64,000 nt of DNA from a bacterium (lineage in GTDB: Bacteria > Planctomycetota > Planctomycetia > Planctomycetales > Planctomycetaceae). The notes below the pieces were generated by a model that was given only the letters and a program-made list of their open reading frames with translations, did no database searches and was not told the DNA's origin. Location of the stretch: contig WGME01000008.1 of assembly GCA_016125225.1 (NCBI GenBank), positions 62,001 to 126,000 on the forward strand. Direction: 5' to 3'. The translations under genes were made by a program, and so were the position numbers. Positions 16,762 to 24,792 of the stretch are shown here, one piece after another; within the stretch, counting starts at the first letter, position 1; every line of letters begins with the position of its first letter.

Positions 16762-17964
16762 ATGTCCACGCTTGAGGAACGTCCCGCATGTCTCGGGGGC
16801 ACGCCGACCCGGCAAAGTGCCCCACCAACTTGGCCCATTGCCGATGCAGCCGTTCAAGAGAGTCTGCTCAAGTGTCTGCACGCGGGCGACTGGGGCCGTT
16901 ATGCTGGCCCCTTCTGCCAGCAACTTGTCCATGAATTAGCCACCCGGCATGCCGTCGAACATGTCTTCCTGTGCAGCAGTGGCACGGCCGCCATCGAATT
17001 GGCTTTGCGGGGGCTGAACATTTCGACCGGCGATGAGGTTCTGCTGGCCGGTTACGACTTCAAAGGCAACTTTCTGGATGTGCTCACCGTCGGAGCGCGG
17101 CCCATTCTTATCGATGTGAACCCGACCACCGGGCAACTGGATGTCACGCAGATTGCCGAAGCTTGTACGGACCGGACACGGGCCGTGATTGCCTCGCATC
17201 TGCACGGCGGTCAGGTCTGGCTGCCAAAACTTCGCCAGGCCATCGATGACCGGGGAATTGCCATCATCGAAGATGCCTGCCAGATGCCGTTGGCTCCGCT
17301 GTCGTCTCATCTTGCAGGCACGGCGGGCGATGTGGGCGTCATCAGCTTCGGCGGCAGCAAACTGCTCACGGCGGGTCGCGGTGGAGCCATAGTTACCCAT
17401 CGGGCGGATGTGGCCGCTCGAATTCGTCGTTATAACGAACGGGGCAATACGGCCTATCCCCTCTCGGAACTTCAGGCGGCGGTCCTGTTACCGCAATTGG
17501 CGCAGCTTGATGAACGCCGGATAGAACGTCGTCAGCGCGTGTCGGAATTGGCCGCCGCCCTGGCTGATGGCACGGCGGTGGAGTTGATGAATCCACCAGA
17601 TCAAGTTGCAGGAACGGACTACTACAAAGTCTTATTGCGTTATCATGCGGAAGCCTGTGACGGGTTATCACGTGACCAGTTTGCCCAGGCGTTACAGGCG
17701 GAGGGGATGGCGATTTATCCGGGGTTCCGTGGGCTGCATCTCATTCATGCCCGCAGCCGATTTCGCACGATCAACAGCTTGCTCCAGGCCACGCGTGCCG
17801 ATGCCGAGTGGTTGGTGCTGCATCATCCGGTGCTACTGGCCGGATCAGCCGCCGTTCAGGAGGTCGCACGGGCGATCACGAAAATTCAGCGGTTTGCAGC
17901 GGAGATTCGCGAGGCCAACTTGCCGGACCGATCGCCATTCCTGTTGGAAGACGACCTGCCATGA
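16762..17964 (+). CDS. DegT/DnrJ/EryC1/StrS-type PLP-dependent aminotransferase
   Basis: The 400-residue protein shows the fold-type I order of this family: SSGTAAIELALRG, then IIEDACQMPLA, then FGGSKLLTAGRGG with the PLP lysine predicted at K200. Relatives transfer amino groups to nucleotide sugars, or act on other carbonyls in natural-product pathways. The ATG at 16762 is chosen; ATG 16708 is possible. It is the first gene of the plus-strand chain and its stop overlaps the next start by four bases. There are no sugar-modifying genes beside it, so its substrate may be a terpenoid-pathway intermediate; that is inference. Confidence 0.85.
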   Translation: MSTLEERPACLGGTPTRQSAPPTWPIADAAVQESLLKCLHAGDWGRYAGPFCQQLVHELATRHAVEHVFLCSSGTAAIELALRGLNISTGDEVLLAGYDFKGNFLDVLTVGARPILIDVNPTTGQLDVTQIAEACTDRTRAVIASHLHGGQVWLPKLRQAIDDRGIAIIEDACQMPLAPLSSHLAGTAGDVGVISFGGSKLLTAGRGGAIVTHRADVAARIRRYNERGNTAYPLSELQAAVLLPQLAQLDERRIERRQRVSELAAALADGTAVELMNPPDQVAGTDYYKVLLRYHAEACDGLSRDQFAQALQAEGMAIYPGFRGLHLIHARSRFRTINSLLQATRADAEWLVLHHPVLLAGSAAVQEVARAITKIQRFAAEIREANLPDRSPFLLEDDLP

Positions 17965-18446
17965 TGGAAGACACATCGACTCCTGCGGCCCTCGTCCAGC
18001 GTTGTCAGGACATCTGGGCCCATGCCTGGATGGTGCGAACATTCGTCAAACACAGTTCCGAAGTCGAGGACTTCCCCGAACTGATGCAAATCGCCCGCAT
18101 GGTGTTCGATGCCAGCCGGTCGCTGGAATCCCGCATCGATGATCCCCCCGCCTACTTTCGGCAAATGAAGAAGAAGCTGCGAAAGCTGCGAGCCGCCGCC
18201 GAGCAATTCGCGCATGATGCCCCATTGGCGTCGGATCATACGAACTTTCGTCAGGCGGTAATTTCCATGAACGCCTGTGTCGGTGGACTGGAACGCCTGA
18301 CCCAGGAATTCGATTCCATTTCGGGGCAGGTTCTGCAGAACCCTCAGGAATCTGGCCACGAGCTTGACGAGCCTGCATCAGACCACCACGATCAAGCGGA
18401 TGAAACTCTTCCCAACTCGACTGACCCGCCCCTGAGCCCCGCGTGA
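17961..18446 (+). CDS. Conserved-looking small protein of unknown function in terpenoid-type cluster
   Basis: This 161-residue protein is not recognised. It is mostly alpha-helical in appearance with a basic stretch (MKKKLRKLRAA) in the middle and an acidic, probably disordered C-terminal tail. There is no signal peptide or membrane segment. The ATG at 17961 overlaps the stop of the DegT gene (ATGA), and its own stop overlaps the ATG of the GcvH-like gene (TGATG), so it is tightly coupled in translation to both. It could be an accessory or scaffold protein for the cluster; nothing in the sequence gives a function. Confidence 0.75.
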   Translation: MMEDTSTPAALVQRCQDIWAHAWMVRTFVKHSSEVEDFPELMQIARMVFDASRSLESRIDDPPAYFRQMKKKLRKLRAAAEQFAHDAPLASDHTNFRQAVISMNACVGGLERLTQEFDSISGQVLQNPQESGHELDEPASDHHDQADETLPNSTDPPLSPA

Positions 18447-18901
18447 TGCCAGCCGACGATCTTGTCTTCCCTATGGGAAAATATGAGGCCCGCATGCCGG
18501 TCGATCGGCAGTACACGCGGTCTCATTTCTGGCTATCGCCCCTGGCAACTGGGTATCGCGTCGGTTTCACGGCTTATGCCGTGCGGTTGCTGCAGGACGT
18601 ATACTTCCTCGATTGGACGATTGATGCCCAGACGGCGGTGAAGGAGAAAGAGCAGATTGGCGAGATCGAAAGTTCCAAAGCGGTCTCGGCGATGTATGCT
18701 CCGGCCGAGGGGCTGATCCGTGAGTTCAACCCGGCGCTATATAACGATCCGTCGCTCATCAATGCGGACAACTATGGCAGCGGTTGGTTGTACGAACTGG
18801 AAACGGAATCGCCGTTGCTTTCGGCTCAGGAATACTATGCCCACCTGGAAGCGACCTGGGAAACCACACAACGTTTGCTGAAGAGCCAATACAACGAGTA
18901 A
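18446..18901 (+). CDS. Glycine cleavage H-protein-like lipoyl carrier
   Basis: The 151-residue protein has the H-protein core: TGYRVGFTAYAVRLLQDVYF, then GEIESSKAVSAMYAP with the predicted lipoyl lysine K78, and NADNYGSGWLYELE. H-proteins carry lipoate for glycine decarboxylation, and some relatives act as lipoyl carriers in other pathways. No glycine cleavage P, T or L genes are in the window; instead it is embedded among terpenoid genes, so it may serve a different redox or carrier role. It starts at ATG 18446, overlapping the previous stop. A 60-base gap precedes the ferredoxin gene. The fold assignment is firm; use in this cluster is inference. Confidence 0.84.
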   Translation: MPADDLVFPMGKYEARMPVDRQYTRSHFWLSPLATGYRVGFTAYAVRLLQDVYFLDWTIDAQTAVKEKEQIGEIESSKAVSAMYAPAEGLIREFNPALYNDPSLINADNYGSGWLYELETESPLLSAQEYYAHLEATWETTQRLLKSQYNE

Positions 18902-18961
18902 CCCTGCCTGAGATAGCCGCACAGACCCGCCAGAGTTTTCTCCCCGACGGACACAGAGACG

Positions 18962-20020
18962 ATGTCGAAACCGCAAAAACTGACCGTCGTGATCTCGCAG
19001 GCACCGGGCAAAAATCCTCACAAGCGGCAATTGGAAGAAGATCTCGCGACCCAGTTGATGCTGGCGGGAACGGCTGAAGTCTCGTTGATTCCGCAAGTGT
19101 ACGACTTGCCGGAGGACCATCACGCCTGGCTGTGGCTCAAGTCGATTCCGGGAGACATGGTGGTGCTCGGATGGCAATATCCCCGAGCCTTGCGGTGGAC
19201 GTTGGACCGCAACGGCGTCCGGGGTCGTGAAGGTCTCACATTATTGCGCAGTGAAGAGGACGATGAATCGGCCGAGTTAACGGAAACACAAGCCACCGGC
19301 ATCGGCAGCGTGAATGTTCCGCCGCGCCGGATTTTCGTGCTCGATTTGAAGCTGCACACGCAGCCGCAGCCTTATCTTGAAGAGATCGAACGCATCGCAC
19401 GGGAAGCAACCGTGCCCCTGGTTTCGCTGGGTGGATTCTCGCTAGGACCCAGCACACCGAATACCGTGTCGCTCGGGAACAATTCGAGTCCCGCACCGAC
19501 ACTTAGGCCAGCAACGAGTCCACTCGATTTTCGGCTGACAGCCGGCAGTGATGCCCCGCCGGTCGCCGTCGAAGCTCGTCGCCGCTGGTACCCGGTGATC
19601 GACTACAGCCGCTGCACAAATTGCATGGAATGCCTCGATTTCTGCCTGTTCGGTGTCTACGGCGTCGATGGCATGGACCGCATTCTGGTGGAAGAGCAGG
19701 ACCAATGCAAAAAGGGTTGCCCGGCCTGCAGCCGTGTCTGTCCGGCCAATGCGATCATCTTCCCCGAGCACAAAACGCCTGCCATCGCGGGAGCACCGAC
19801 AGAAGACGCCGGGGATTTCAAAATCGATCTTTCGAAGTTGTTCGGTGCCCCCTCGGCCCTGGAAATTGCGGCCCAGGAACGAGACGTCGAACTGGTCGCC
19901 GATGGCCGCACCGCCGTGGGCATGACGGTGGGAATCCCGAAACGGCAAGCGGACAAACCGTCGGGTCAGCGCGATGATCTCGATGACCTGATGGATGGCC
20001 TTGATGCTCTGGACTTGTGA
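18962..20020 (+). CDS. 4Fe-4S ferredoxin-domain protein
   Basis: The 352-residue protein has an N-terminal domain of about 200 residues without a recognised motif, followed by a two-cluster ferredoxin segment: C218-x2-C221-x2-C224-x3-C228 and C249-x3-C253-x2-C256-x3-C260. A charged tail rich in Asp and Leu ends the protein. It could deliver electrons to a cluster enzyme such as the Rieske oxygenase or radical SAM enzyme. Its stop overlaps the next start (TGATG at 20020), so it is translationally coupled with the cyclase. The N-terminal domain may hold the partner specificity; its family is unknown to me. Confidence 0.82.
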   Translation: MSKPQKLTVVISQAPGKNPHKRQLEEDLATQLMLAGTAEVSLIPQVYDLPEDHHAWLWLKSIPGDMVVLGWQYPRALRWTLDRNGVRGREGLTLLRSEEDDESAELTETQATGIGSVNVPPRRIFVLDLKLHTQPQPYLEEIERIAREATVPLVSLGGFSLGPSTPNTVSLGNNSSPAPTLRPATSPLDFRLTAGSDAPPVAVEARRRWYPVIDYSRCTNCMECLDFCLFGVYGVDGMDRILVEEQDQCKKGCPACSRVCPANAIIFPEHKTPAIAGAPTEDAGDFKIDLSKLFGAPSALEIAAQERDVELVADGRTAVGMTVGIPKRQADKPSGQRDDLDDLMDGLDALDL

Positions 20021-21933
20021 TGAGCACCGTGAACAACACCATTGACGCTCGGGCCGTCACCGTGAGTGAGTTGACGGAAACTGAGATTCAGCAGGCCTAC
20101 GATCAGGTCGCGGAGCGGTTGTTGTTGGAGGCCACTCCGCAGGGTCATTGGGAAGGTGAGCTATCGACCTCGGCTCTGTCAACGGCCACCGCCGTGATGA
20201 CATTGTCCTTGCTCGCTCAGCAGGAGCCGACTCGAGCGCCAGCGCTGGAGTCCTCGATCGAAAAGGGCCTGCAGTGGCTGATCGATCATCAGAATGAGGA
20301 CGGCGGTTGGGGCGATACGGTCCTCAGCATCAGCAACATTTCCACCACCATGCTGGCCCACAGTGTGTTGTGGCTGCAGCGGGATGACCCTCGTTTTACC
20401 GCGGCGATCGAAGCCGCTGCCGCCGCCATCACTCAGGCTGGTGGAGTGGCGGCGGTTCATCGCCGGTATGGCAAAGACCGCACGTTCTCGGCACCGATTC
20501 TGACGCAATGTGCCTTGGCCGGGTTGGTCGACTGGCGGGAAGTGGCCGCGTTGCCCTTTGAACTGGCCTGGCTGCCGCACAGTTTCTACAAGTTCGTCCG
20601 GTTGCCGGTGGTGAGCTATGCCTTACCGGCCTTGATTGCGATTGGACAAATCCGCCACGTCCAGCGACCTTCATTCCATCCGTTGCTGCGTGGTTTGCGT
20701 CATCTCGCACGGAAACCGACCCTCCGCAAGCTCACAGAGATTCAACCCGGCAGTGGCGGATTTCTGGAAGCCACGCCGCTCACCAGTTTTGTCTGCATGA
20801 GCCTGATCGCCCTCGGGGAAAGTCAACATCCTGTGGTGCAGAAAGGGATCGAATTCCTGCTGAGCTCGATGCGGGACAATGGCGGCTGGCCGATTGATAC
20901 CAATCTGGCCACTTGGGTCACTACGCTCGCGGTGAATGGTTTAGACCGCGAGACACTCCCCGCGACACAACGTCAGGCCATTGCCCGGTGGTTGCTGGGC
21001 CAGCAATGGCGCGAGACACATCCGTATACGCAAGCGGCCCCGGGGGGCTGGGCCTGGACCGACCTGCCCGGCGGTGTGCCCGATGCCGATGATACCCCCG
21101 GCGCGATTCTGGCGGTGCTGAATTTGACCGCTGAGACCGATCTTGCAGCCGACGGACTTGCGGCTGCATCGTCGGGCATCGAATGGTTGCTCGATCTGCA
21201 AAACCGTGACGGCGGTTGGCCAACCTTCTGCCGGGGTTGGGGAGCATTGCCGTTCGATCGCAGTTCCGCCGATATCACGGCCCATGTGTTGCGGGCCATG
21301 CACATCTGGCAGAACCGCATGGCATCGGCGGGTCATTCCATCGCCGATAAGATGCCACGGATCAACCGGGCCATGCAGAAAGGCTTTGCCTACCTCGAGC
21401 GAATGCAGCGGACCGATGGCAGTTGGTTGCCCTTGTGGTTCGGCAATCAGCATGGTCGCGATGACGAAAACCCCGTTTACGGCACCACACGGGTGTTGAT
21501 GGCCTACCGCGAATGCCAACGGTTGACCGTTCCATCGGCTCAACGCGGTTTGCAGTGGCTGACCGATCAGCAGAATGCCGATGGTGGCTGGGGCGGCTCA
21601 CGCGGGCTGACATCCACCGTAGAAGAGACGGCCCTGGCGGTGGATGCTCTGGAAATGGGTGACGAAACTCTGCAACCGGCACAAAACGGCGGACTCCGCT
21701 GGCTGATCGCACAGGTGAACACCGGTTCGATTGCAGACCCCAGTCCAATTGGGTTCTACTTTGCCAAGCTGTGGTACTTTGAACGACTCTATCCGCTGGT
21801 GTTTACCGCCTCGGCGTTGCGACGCGCCCTGAAACGTGTTCGACAGACATCAACGGAACCCGCGTTCCCGGATATCACCGCCCGCTCACACGCATGGACT
21901 TCACAGAAAGTGACCTCGGATGCACTCGACTGA
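20020..21933 (+). CDS. Squalene-hopene cyclase-like terpene cyclase
   Basis: This 637-residue protein has the alpha/alpha-barrel repeats of the squalene-hopene cyclase family: several QW-type motifs (for example [24 protein letters not shown]) and a class II catalytic motif DADD at 355-358 (family DxDD, at 374-377 in the Alicyclobacillus enzyme). Class II cyclases protonate a terminal alkene or epoxide to start ring closure. No squalene synthase gene is in the window, and a polyprenyl synthase follows directly, so the substrate could be a linear polyprenyl compound and not squalene. The length fits squalene cyclases; a hopene synthase is the conservative alternative. Confidence 0.85.
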   Translation: MSTVNNTIDARAVTVSELTETEIQQAYDQVAERLLLEATPQGHWEGELSTSALSTATAVMTLSLLAQQEPTRAPALESSIEKGLQWLIDHQNEDGGWGDTVLSISNISTTMLAHSVLWLQRDDPRFTAAIEAAAAAITQAGGVAAVHRRYGKDRTFSAPILTQCALAGLVDWREVAALPFELAWLPHSFYKFVRLPVVSYALPALIAIGQIRHVQRPSFHPLLRGLRHLARKPTLRKLTEIQPGSGGFLEATPLTSFVCMSLIALGESQHPVVQKGIEFLLSSMRDNGGWPIDTNLATWVTTLAVNGLDRETLPATQRQAIARWLLGQQWRETHPYTQAAPGGWAWTDLPGGVPDADDTPGAILAVLNLTAETDLAADGLAAASSGIEWLLDLQNRDGGWPTFCRGWGALPFDRSSADITAHVLRAMHIWQNRMASAGHSIADKMPRINRAMQKGFAYLERMQRTDGSWLPLWFGNQHGRDDENPVYGTTRVLMAYRECQRLTVPSAQRGLQWLTDQQNADGGWGGSRGLTSTVEETALAVDALEMGDETLQPAQNGGLRWLIAQVNTGSIADPSPIGFYFAKLWYFERLYPLVFTASALRRALKRVRQTSTEPAFPDITARSHAWTSQKVTSDALD

Positions 21934-23806
21934 CGCCCAGCCCGCGCCGGCAGACACCGATACCCGGCACGAGGTCTCCGAACCCACGATGGCCGACACT
22001 CAACCCACGCCCACGGAAAAGCCGGGCCGTCGCAGCACCTCGCATCTCAAGCTCGTCCCGCCGACTCTGCCGGAACGCGAGCACCTCAAGCAGGCAGCGG
22101 AACAGTACGCCAAAATGCTGGATAAGAGCCGCCCCTTCACCCGCAACGAGTTGGAGAAGCACGGCCGCCAGTTGCTGCAACAGTTGCATCAGCCGGAAGG
22201 TTATCTCGGCTTTGCGATGGTGATGATCGGGAACTTCTTCTGGAAGCGGCAGTTCCTGGCGTTGCCGTTCAACCGTCGCATGCTGTTGCTGCCCCACTGC
22301 CTGAAGCATGCCGATGGTTGCCCCGCCGACTACGATGAATTCGGTCTCGATTGCGAACGCTGCGGGGCCTGCTCGATTGCCGACTACAAAGTGCGGGCCG
22401 AGCAACTCGGCTACAAAGTGCTGGTGGCGGAAGGTTCGCCGGTTGTATTGAAGATCATCGTCTCGGGTCATATTGATGGCATTCTCGGCGTGGCTTGTTT
22501 GAACGTGCTGGAAAAAGCGATCGATAAGGTGCTGCTGGCCGGCGTGCCTTCGTATGCCATCCCTCTGCATTCGGGCGACTGCAAGAACACCACGCTGGAT
22601 GAATCGTGGGTGTGGGAATGCCTCGATAAGTATGAACCGCTGGAATCCGCCGAGACGGCCGGGTATGTGCCGCTGATGCGGGCGGCGAACCGCATTTTCG
22701 ATCAACAGTTCGACGAGGTTGTACCACCACTGCGTGAGGGACGGACTGATGCCGACCCGTATTCCCCGCTGCAATTCACCGATACAGTGGCTCGGCAATG
22801 GTTATCGCACGGCGGCAAACGGCTGCGGCCTTTCGTCACACTCGCGGCCTATGAAGCCTTGACCCGTGATCCCGAACAACCTCCGAACCTGCTGAATGAT
22901 GACGTCGAATTCCCGCTCGCGGTGCGACGTGTGGCCGCTGCCATGGAAGCCTTCCACAAGGCTTCGCTAGTGCACGACGACATCCAGGACAATGACGCCT
23001 ATCGTTACGGTCAACCGACGATTCATCAACGCTACGATGTCGGCACGGCGATCAACATCGGCGACCATCTGATCGGCATGGGCTATCGTTTGGTCAGCCA
23101 GACGCGGAAAGAAATCGACCCGGCGATTGTCGCGGATATTTCCGATCGACTCGCATTGGCTCATCTTAAGTTGTGCGAGGGGCAAGGGGCCGAGATGCGG
23201 TGGAACGGCGACCATGTCACCCAGTTGACGCCGCTGGAAGCCATGAAGATTTATGCCTTGAAGACCTCGCCCGCCTTCGAAGCGGCGCTCTACTCGGGCC
23301 TGCGACTGGCCGGTCCGACCGATCAGTATGACACGATGATTTCGCAGTTCAGTCGGCATCTCGGCGTGGGCTTTCAGATTTTGAATGACCTGCAGGATTG
23401 GGAAGAAGGCGAAGCCAACAAGCAGATCGCCGGCCGCGATGCGGAAAGCTGCAAGCCGACATTGTTGCTCGCCTTGGCATTGGAAGCCGCTGCTCCGCAT
23501 CAGCGGACTGAGTTCGAAGCCATGCTCCATGATCAGAAGCTGGTCAACGGGTCGCGGATTTCGGCCTTGCGTCATTGGTACGTGGAACTCGGCGTCTTCG
23601 AGAAGGCGGAAGCACTCGCGGAGAAATGCCGCAGCCGCGCTGAAGCTCTCGCCGATGAAACCGAACCGATGGCTCTGCGGCAGTTCCTGTATTACATCAT
23701 CGATTCGGTATTATCGCGGGATGCCGCGACGCCTCCGGCCGTGGTCACCTTGCAGGGATTGGGATCGTCTCTGCTGCCGGTGATGGCCCATCCGGGTCGG
23801 GCGTAA
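21920..23806 (+). CDS. DUF116-polyprenyl diphosphate synthase fusion
   Basis: The 628-residue protein has a basic, Pro-rich N-terminus, then a DUF116-type region with cysteines C127, C134, C145, C148 and C151 and the run [19 protein letters not shown], then a trans-isoprenyl diphosphate synthase from about residue 250. The synthase has a first Asp-rich motif DDIQD (353-357) and a second, altered motif NDLQD (489-493). Such enzymes condense isopentenyl diphosphate into prenyl chains; the chain length cannot be read from the sequence. The gene overlaps the cyclase by 14 bases and its stop overlaps the next start (TAATG). The cysteine pattern suggests metal or Fe-S binding in the fused domain. 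Confidence 0.85.
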   Translation: MHSTDAQPAPADTDTRHEVSEPTMADTQPTPTEKPGRRSTSHLKLVPPTLPEREHLKQAAEQYAKMLDKSRPFTRNELEKHGRQLLQQLHQPEGYLGFAMVMIGNFFWKRQFLALPFNRRMLLLPHCLKHADGCPADYDEFGLDCERCGACSIADYKVRAEQLGYKVLVAEGSPVVLKIIVSGHIDGILGVACLNVLEKAIDKVLLAGVPSYAIPLHSGDCKNTTLDESWVWECLDKYEPLESAETAGYVPLMRAANRIFDQQFDEVVPPLREGRTDADPYSPLQFTDTVARQWLSHGGKRLRPFVTLAAYEALTRDPEQPPNLLNDDVEFPLAVRRVAAAMEAFHKASLVHDDIQDNDAYRYGQPTIHQRYDVGTAINIGDHLIGMGYRLVSQTRKEIDPAIVADISDRLALAHLKLCEGQGAEMRWNGDHVTQLTPLEAMKIYALKTSPAFEAALYSGLRLAGPTDQYDTMISQFSRHLGVGFQILNDLQDWEEGEANKQIAGRDAESCKPTLLLALALEAAAPHQRTEFEAMLHDQKLVNGSRISALRHWYVELGVFEKAEALAEKCRSRAEALADETEPMALRQFLYYIIDSVLSRDAATPPAVVTLQGLGSSLLPVMAHPGRA

Positions 23807-24783
23807 TGTCGTCCTCGTTGCTGGAACTCGGCGAGCGCATTCAACGGGGCCTGCAACAAAGCTCTGCAGAATTCCGCAGCCGGCATCGTGATTTTCTCTT
23901 ATCGCGACAACTCCCGACCGGGGGCTTTGCGGGTCGCGATGTGGATCTGCAGGGGAACCCGGTCTTTGATGACGGCGTGCAGGCCGATCTGTATTACACG
24001 GCCTTCGCTGTTCGCGGACTGGCGGCCTTGGAGGGCTTCGATACAGACACCGCCGAGTTAGTTGGCCTATGGCTGCAGCCCTTCGCCAGTCGGTTACTAT
24101 CGGTGATCGATGTCGTGAGCTGGCTGTACACCGCCGCGATGGTTCAGGCCGCATGTGGGAAAGATTTGCTGGCCGATGTCGCCGCCGACTGGCCAACAAT
24201 TCTGGCCGGGAAGCTGGAACAACTCCGCTGTGAAGACGGAGGCTATGCCAAATCGACGGCCAGTGTTTCCGGCAGCACCTATCATTCGTACCTGGTGGTG
24301 CTGTGCTATCAACTGATCGGCCAGACCTTGCCCGATGTGGATCGACTGGTGCAGTTCATCATCGAGCGGCAGCGGGAGGACGGGGGGTTTGTCGAGATGG
24401 CAGCCATGCGTCGCAGTGGCACCAACCCCACCGCCGCCGCCATCGGCATTCTCAACATCTACAACGCCATGACATCCCCGATCCGCACCCGAGCCGTGAA
24501 CTTTTTCGAACAGGTCCGGGGAGATGATGGCGGGTTCCAGGCCAATACCCGCATTCCCTTTTCCGATGCCTTGTCGACATTCACGGGTTACTTGACCTGC
24601 CTCGACATTGGTCATCCGGAATTGCTCCCCACGCGCAAGCTGGCCCGATATCTGAAAGAGCTGGAACTCCCGACCGGGGGGTTTCTTGCCGCAGGATGGG
24701 ATCGCACGCCCGATGTGGAATACACGTTCTATGCCTTGGGGACACAAGGGCTGCTTAACGCTCAGACATCTGCGAATTCGTGA
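23806..24783 (+). CDS. Prenyltransferase beta-subunit/squalene-cyclase-like repeat protein
   Basis: The 325-residue protein is built of alpha/alpha-barrel repeats with GG(F/Y) motifs (LPTGGFAG, CEDGGYAK, REDGGFVE, GDDGGFQA, LPTGGFLA), as in protein prenyltransferase beta subunits and terpene cyclases. I do not find the Asp/Cys/His zinc ligands of eukaryotic farnesyltransferase, the protein has no alpha partner nearby, and there is no DxDD motif, so it is probably neither a true protein prenyltransferase nor a class II cyclase. It begins at ATG 23806, overlapping the preceding stop, and completes the chain. It may process or bind a polyprenyl intermediate; this is inference. Confidence 0.8.
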   Translation: MSSSLLELGERIQRGLQQSSAEFRSRHRDFLLSRQLPTGGFAGRDVDLQGNPVFDDGVQADLYYTAFAVRGLAALEGFDTDTAELVGLWLQPFASRLLSVIDVVSWLYTAAMVQAACGKDLLADVAADWPTILAGKLEQLRCEDGGYAKSTASVSGSTYHSYLVVLCYQLIGQTLPDVDRLVQFIIERQREDGGFVEMAAMRRSGTNPTAAAIGILNIYNAMTSPIRTRAVNFFEQVRGDDGGFQANTRIPFSDALSTFTGYLTCLDIGHPELLPTRKLARYLKELELPTGGFLAAGWDRTPDVEYTFYALGTQGLLNAQTSANS

Positions 24784-24792
24784 TGTCTGTGG

